This document shows positions 5,957 to 9,082 of a stretch of 9,082 nucleotides of DNA, one piece after another (the first letter of the stretch is position 1; every line of letters begins with the position of its first letter). A program made the translations under genes and the position numbers. Below the pieces are notes generated by a model, which was not told the DNA's origin, made no database searches, and was given only the letters and a program-made list of their open reading frames with translations. The stretch covers positions 1-9,082 of the forward strand of contig JABXJT010000129.1 in the NCBI GenBank assembly GCA_013375455.1, read 5' to 3'. Origin of the DNA: Candidatus Helarchaeota archaeon (GTDB taxonomy: Archaea > Asgardarchaeota > Lokiarchaeia > Helarchaeales > HEL-GB-A).

Positions 5957-6652
5957 TTATTCTGGTGCTCTTATTCTAAAAAGACCCCAGTATAACAGCA
6001 CGGCACCGAGAATGAAGAGCGTTCTTGCTCCAACAATGACCCATGCAAAAGCTACTGGATCTAGCCCCGCAATTTCAACGATGAATCCAGTGGCAATTAC
6101 CAAAATGCCGAGACCAAGCATCCAAGAACGTTTACTACTGAGGGGAGACTCATCTCTAACCTTTATCGCATAGTAAAAGAAAACCAACACGGGTATTATG
6201 AGTAAGGGGACGAGGGTAAAAAAGCTCAACCAAATGGTAAAATCACTGATTTTAATTTCTCCACCTACAACTTTTCTACCCGGGTCTGTGTACCAGACAA
6301 TGAGATAAGCAGCCTCCACAAGAGCCGCGAGGACTGTTAATATCTTAAATTTTTCGGGGAAAACCATATTAAATGAGAAAGCATCAATGCACACCACCGC
6401 AAAACCGCTAAGCGTGATGGCAATCAACCCAAAATGCATTCCCATATCATTATTTCCAATGGTGAAAAACAGTTTCTCGGCTACTAACAGGAGCATTGCA
6501 ATAGCCATGAAAAAGGCAGTTAATGCGAACAATAAAGTTTGAGTAAGTTTGTTCGCGCGATACGAGTTGAAAGATTTTATTCCAATGACGAGATTTATAA
6601 GAACAGCGATTAAAATAACACCTGCGCTTACTAAGTCAGGAGTTTCCAACAT
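5957..6652 (-). CDS. Seven-helix membrane protein, unknown function
   Basis: The protein has 231 residues and is nearly all membrane. Helices lie at about 8-27, 39-62, 72-94, 102-120, 138-163, 176-197 and 202-225. Basic loops follow helices 1 (KSFNSYRANK), 5 (IKVRDESPLSSKRS) and 7 (FRIRAPE), so the N-terminus is probably outside and the C-terminus in the cytosol. There is no soluble domain, no retinal-lysine motif that I can recognise in helix 7, and no transport signature. The layout resembles the 7TM sensor units placed in front of histidine kinases, but here stands alone. The ATG start at 6652 is supported by GAAGGG (6660-6665), 7 nt upstream. It has the same predicted topology as the membrane half of the 7TM protein at 635-1726, but I see no clear sequence similarity. 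It converges on the ATPase gene with a 17-bp gap. Function is unknown. Confidence 0.75.
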   Translation of the reverse strand: MLETPDLVSAGVILIAVLINLVIGIKSFNSYRANKLTQTLLFALTAFFMAIAMLLLVAEKLFFTIGNNDMGMHFGLIAITLSGFAVVCIDAFSFNMVFPEKFKILTVLAALVEAAYLIVWYTDPGRKVVGGEIKISDFTIWLSFFTLVPLLIIPVLVFFYYAIKVRDESPLSSKRSWMLGLGILVIATGFIVEIAGLDPVAFAWVIVGARTLFILGAVLLYWGLFRIRAPE

Positions 6653-6779
6653 TACATTTCCCTTCTTTTATTATTTTTTTCAGTGTCTAAAACTTAGTTT
6701 TTTAAGTTAATATAATTTATTAGTTTTTTAAAACAAAAAATTATAAACAATTCAATACGTGGACTAAACAGGTGAGTTT
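6653..6779. promoter_or_regulatory. Divergent promoter region of the 7TM gene and the epimerase-like gene
   Basis: This 127-bp A/T-rich gap holds no gene. For the + gene, TTATAAAC at 6741-6748 preceded by an A-run is a good TATA/BRE candidate and predicts transcript start near 6770, with AGGTGA (6770-6775) as ribosome site 4 nt before the ATG. For the - gene, the T/A stretch at 6707-6717 can serve as TATA. A small inverted repeat, AAAAC-TTA-GTTTT, spans 6689-6701. Confidence 0.55.
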
Positions 6780-7619
6780 ATGAAATATTCTGTTTCAAAT
6801 TGGATTTATGGCAGCGAGTCTATTGACAAAACAATTGAGCGATTGGTGAAATTTGGCTATGATGGCATTGAAATCAAGGGAGAACCAGAAGAATATGATG
6901 TTAAGAAGTTGAATGACTTATTTTCGAGTAATAATTTAGAAGTCAGTACTGTTTGTGGAATGTGGCCATGGAATGATTCGGACCACACGCAGACGCGGGA
7001 TTTGGCGAATCCAGACCCTAAAGTTCGGGAACGCGGCATAAAGTACGGAGAGAGCGCATTGGAATTCGGAAACAAATTAGGGGCGAAAACTTTCATTTGT
7101 GTAGTTGGCGGATGTGGAAAAGTTAAACAACTTCATAAAAAGGAATGGGACTATGGAGTAGAGTCAGTCAAAAAGCTCGCAAAAACTGCCATTGATAATG
7201 GGATCACGATCGCAATTGAACCAATTAACAGATATGAACTGTTTTTAATGAATAATGTTCATGATGGGTTAAAATTTGTTCAGGACGTAAATTCTGAAGG
7301 TGTCAAACTCATGCTAGATACTTTTCACATGAACATAGAAGAACCCGACCCACCTGCATCCATTCGAATTGCTGGAAAGCAATTGATTCATGTGCACGTC
7401 GGTGATAGCAATAGACAATCTGTTGGACGTGGCCATACGGATTTTAAGGGAATCATGCGATCGCTCAAAGAAATCGGGTATAAAAAATATTTAGCAATGG
7501 AACCTCTTCCCCCCACCGGAGCCGATGTCTATGATTTAAGCCAGTTAGATCCAACAGTTTTGGATCTTTACGCGCAAGAGTGCATTGATCAACTGAGATA
7601 TTTTGAAAAAGTAGTTTAA
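6780..7619 (+). CDS. Sugar epimerase/isomerase of the xylose-isomerase-like TIM-barrel family (ketose 3-epimerase-like)
   Basis: The protein has 279 residues, the full usual length. Metal-ligand positions of the D-tagatose/D-psicose 3-epimerase type are all present: Glu147 (IAIEPINRYE), Asp180 with His183 (LDTFHMNIEE), His206 (IHVHVGDSNR) and Glu241 (LAMEPL). The strings NRYE, DTFHMNIEE and R-x-S-V-G-R-G-H-T-D-F closely follow ketose 3-epimerases, which use the two glutamates to move a proton at C3 of a keto sugar with a divalent metal. The true substrate cannot be read off; related barrels include hydroxypyruvate isomerase, inosose dehydratase and endonuclease IV. It is cytosolic, with no signal peptide. 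It starts at an ATG with AGGTGA just upstream and a TATA candidate at 6741. It is flanked by a divergent 7TM gene and a convergent GTPase gene, so it appears to be a single-gene unit with no sugar kinase or transporter in view. Confidence 0.88.
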   Translation: MKYSVSNWIYGSESIDKTIERLVKFGYDGIEIKGEPEEYDVKKLNDLFSSNNLEVSTVCGMWPWNDSDHTQTRDLANPDPKVRERGIKYGESALEFGNKLGAKTFICVVGGCGKVKQLHKKEWDYGVESVKKLAKTAIDNGITIAIEPINRYELFLMNNVHDGLKFVQDVNSEGVKLMLDTFHMNIEEPDPPASIRIAGKQLIHVHVGDSNRQSVGRGHTDFKGIMRSLKEIGYKKYLAMEPLPPTGADVYDLSQLDPTVLDLYAQECIDQLRYFEKVV

Positions 7620-7634
7620 AATCTATTTTATGAG

Positions 7635-7641
7635 AAAAAAA
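7635..7641 (-). terminator. T-run after the Arf-like GTPase gene
   Basis: On the minus strand seven T (7635-7641) follow the GTPase stop by about 8 nt, in the 30-bp gap between convergent genes, with TCTC next to it. It is consistent with an archaeal U-tract terminator. Confidence 0.5.
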
Positions 7642-7649
7642 GGAATTAT

Positions 7650-8780
7650 TTAAGAGCTATCGTCCCTACTTTTACGAAAAAGCTGTTTTAATTCCTGCAT
7701 TAATGCCGCCCGCGGAGGCAGGGTGGGCTTCTCCATGCCCTCTAGAGGTTTTTCTTTAAGAACTTCTATCGCTTCACCTTTGGATATTATGCTTACTAGG
7801 TGACGATTCTGAGCTTCTAGGTTATCTATTCGATATTCAAGATTTTGGAATTTATTCTCTATGAGATAGGAAAACCCAATGAAATTGTCATATATTAGCT
7901 CGAGACTTTTCAGGAGTGTTGGGGAGCCTTCCTCTTGTTTAGCCATAGAGAATAGATTGGACAGGGATTTAGCTATGTTACTACTCGTGAGTACGGTATT
8001 ATAGATAGAGGTTTGAAGGGTACGATATTGAAATTCGCGATTGGTAAATATTTCTTCAACCATCGTCTCCAAATTGTCTAAGTCATCCTGGATTTCTTCG
8101 ACAATTTGAGGGTCTGCTTTATGAAGAAAAATAAAACAATCAGGGTATTCCTCGAAAGTCTCTAAAATTTCAAGTATTTTAACGAGATATTGCTTAGATT
8201 CATCATATTTCTCTTTATCTTGAACGTCGATTACATAAATAAGGGTGTTAACCCCAACAAAATACTTTTCGGGATTTTTTATGTAATCGTCCCGATAGCG
8301 TACCTGCCCGCCCATATCCCAAATCGCAAACGTGACATTCTCCGACGTCATTTGTGTTATATTCATTGAAATCGTAGGTTTTAAATCTGAAATCTCGAAT
8401 CTTTTTGTCAATACATTTAATAGCGCCGTTTTTCCGGCGTTTTCTAATCCCGCCAACAGGATTTTCATGTTAAAGACGAGATCAGCCGTGCCTTTAACTA
8501 ACTTAGAAATGTAATTTGCTATGGCTTGCCATTTCTCTAATGCAATATTATCAATATCTAGAATTTTTAATAGTGAGATATTGGAGCTTGTCAACACTTT
8601 ATTGGCAAAATCGAAAATTGTTTTTACACTAAGTGTGTCTACAAGTATCTTTTGCTTTTCTGGTGGTATGTCCTTAATGTGTTTAATGGGTAATTTCAAA
8701 ATTTCTTCCGTTTCTTCTAAATCAGCGGGTACATCCTTCAAGAATTTCTTAATATCTTCTGGAATCATTTTGTTTTTCAT
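7650..8780 (-). CDS. Arf-family small GTPase with N-terminal helical and C-terminal coiled-coil extensions
   Basis: The protein has 376 residues, about twice the length of a plain Arf. Residues 105-280 form the G domain: P-loop GLENAGKT (111-118), switch I Thr136 (KPTIS), DMGGQ (155-159) as in Arf/Arl proteins, HKAD (220-223) in place of the usual NKxD, and TSI (257-259) as G5. Gln159 is in the catalytic glutamine position. Residues 1-100 are helical, and two stretches (about 32-60 and 70-95) resemble helix-hairpin-helix units. The C-terminus has a coiled coil (about 308-333) and a basic, proline-containing tail. The N-terminal Gly2 of myristoylated Arfs is absent, so membrane binding would need another route. 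Multi-domain Arf-like GTPases are typical of Asgard archaea. The ATG at 8780 directly follows GGAAGG; Met5 (8768) would place that site 12 nt away, so the start is uncertain by four residues. It sits downstream of the peptidase gene on the same strand, with 74 bp between. Confidence 0.88.
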   Translation of the reverse strand: MKNKMIPEDIKKFLKDVPADLEETEEILKLPIKHIKDIPPEKQKILVDTLSVKTIFDFANKVLTSSNISLLKILDIDNIALEKWQAIANYISKLVKGTADLVFNMKILLAGLENAGKTALLNVLTKRFEISDLKPTISMNITQMTSENVTFAIWDMGGQVRYRDDYIKNPEKYFVGVNTLIYVIDVQDKEKYDESKQYLVKILEILETFEEYPDCFIFLHKADPQIVEEIQDDLDNLETMVEEIFTNREFQYRTLQTSIYNTVLTSSNIAKSLSNLFSMAKQEEGSPTLLKSLELIYDNFIGFSYLIENKFQNLEYRIDNLEAQNRHLVSIISKGEAIEVLKEKPLEGMEKPTLPPRAALMQELKQLFRKSRDDSS

Positions 8781-8854
8781 CCTTCCATCATTCTTCGTGG
8801 GGGAAATGAATTAAATAAAAATTATTGTAAGAATTTTTAATTGTTACTGATAGA
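8781..8854 (-). promoter_or_regulatory. Probable promoter region of the Arf-like GTPase gene
   Basis: The 74-bp gap is A/T-rich. On the minus strand the TTTTTATTTAA stretch near 8810-8820 is a TATA candidate that would put the transcript start near 8790 and give a very short leader. No operator is evident. Confidence 0.4.
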
Positions 8855-9082
8855 TTATGATTCCTTCGCAAGCTCTTTATCTAAATTAATGATAAATTGA
8901 AGAATAATTTCAGCCGCATCGCCGATTATTTGTTTATTGATGCAGGTATACGTGTCAGCTTTCTCATGCCAGACTTCTGGGAAATGATCCTCTTTATTAA
9001 GCCCTAGAAAAGCTGTGGCTTCGAACCCCTTTTCAGAGAAGCGCATTGCATCGGTATCTGCATAAGGTTGGTTGCCACTGAC
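8855..9082 (-). CDS. C-terminal fragment of an M28-family metallopeptidase (cut by the right edge)
   Basis: The frame is open from the right edge at 9082 to a TAA at 8855-8857, 75 residues. An ATG at 9046 is internal, because conserved sequence continues upstream of it (YADTDAMRFSEKGFEA). The phrase S/T-D-x-M-x-F-S-E-K-G followed by a hydrophobic strand and then VWHEKADT matches the last conserved part of M28 aminopeptidases. There, the His of the H-x-x-x-D-T motif (His39 of the fragment) is the last zinc ligand. The end, INKQIIGDAAEIILQFIINLDKE, is the usual final helix. M28 enzymes are two-zinc aminopeptidases or carboxypeptidases. The other ligands and any signal peptide lie outside the window, so location and substrate cannot be judged. 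Confidence 0.8.
   Translation of the reverse strand, partial: VSGNQPYADTDAMRFSEKGFEATAFLGLNKEDHFPEVWHEKADTYTCINKQIIGDAAEIILQFIINLDKELAKES

Noticed and set aside
6689..6701. Inverted repeat as a regulator operator
   Set aside because: It is only 5 bp per arm in very A/T-rich sequence, a length expected by chance.
8855..9046. A 63-residue small gene starting at the ATG at 9046
   Set aside because: The M28 signature continues upstream of this ATG to the window edge, so it is an internal Met of a larger peptidase.

Overview
The window most likely comes from an archaeon, probably an Asgard (Promethearchaeota-like) one. The signs are an Arf-family small GTPase fused to extra helical regions, a seven-helix membrane protein with a cytosolic domain resembling the longin/roadblock fold, Shine-Dalgarno sites of the GGAGGTGA type, A/T-rich TATA-like upstream regions, several TTG starts, and T-runs just after stop codons. 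No rRNA or marker gene is present, so this placement is inference.

Layout. Positions 1-39 may hold the tail of a + strand gene. Positions 40-133 are A/T-rich and carry a perfect 20-bp tandem duplication, followed by a 35-residue single-helix membrane protein (134-241, +). A three-gene minus-strand cluster runs from 4040 down to 267: a CHAT-domain (caspase-like) protease with an intact His/Cys pair, a 7TM protein with a cytosolic alpha/beta domain, and an ArsD-like thioredoxin-fold protein. The gaps are 25 and 8 nt. Across a short A/T-rich gap (about 90 bp), an ORC/Cdc6-type AAA+ ATPase (4134-5939, +) is transcribed divergently. It ends in a domain that resembles the restriction-endonuclease fold but lacks the expected catalytic residues. 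A second 7TM protein (5957-6652, -) converges on it. A 127-bp divergent promoter region separates that gene from a ketose 3-epimerase-like TIM-barrel protein (6780-7619, +). The last two genes are on the minus strand: the Arf-like GTPase (7650-8780) and the C-terminal end of an M28-family metallopeptidase that runs off the right edge (8855-9082).

How the genes may work together. The most interesting part is 267-5939. It combines a protease effector, a divergent AAA+ ATPase of the kind used as a switch or sensor, a GPCR-like 7TM protein with a cytosolic sensor-like domain, and a small thioredoxin-fold protein. This looks like a candidate signalling, stress or defence module, with proteolysis by the CHAT protein as output. 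The grouping rests on gene order and domain content only; nothing in the sequence proves that the proteins interact. The epimerase, GTPase and peptidase look like ordinary or unrelated neighbours, although the GTPase is a typical Asgard signalling gene.
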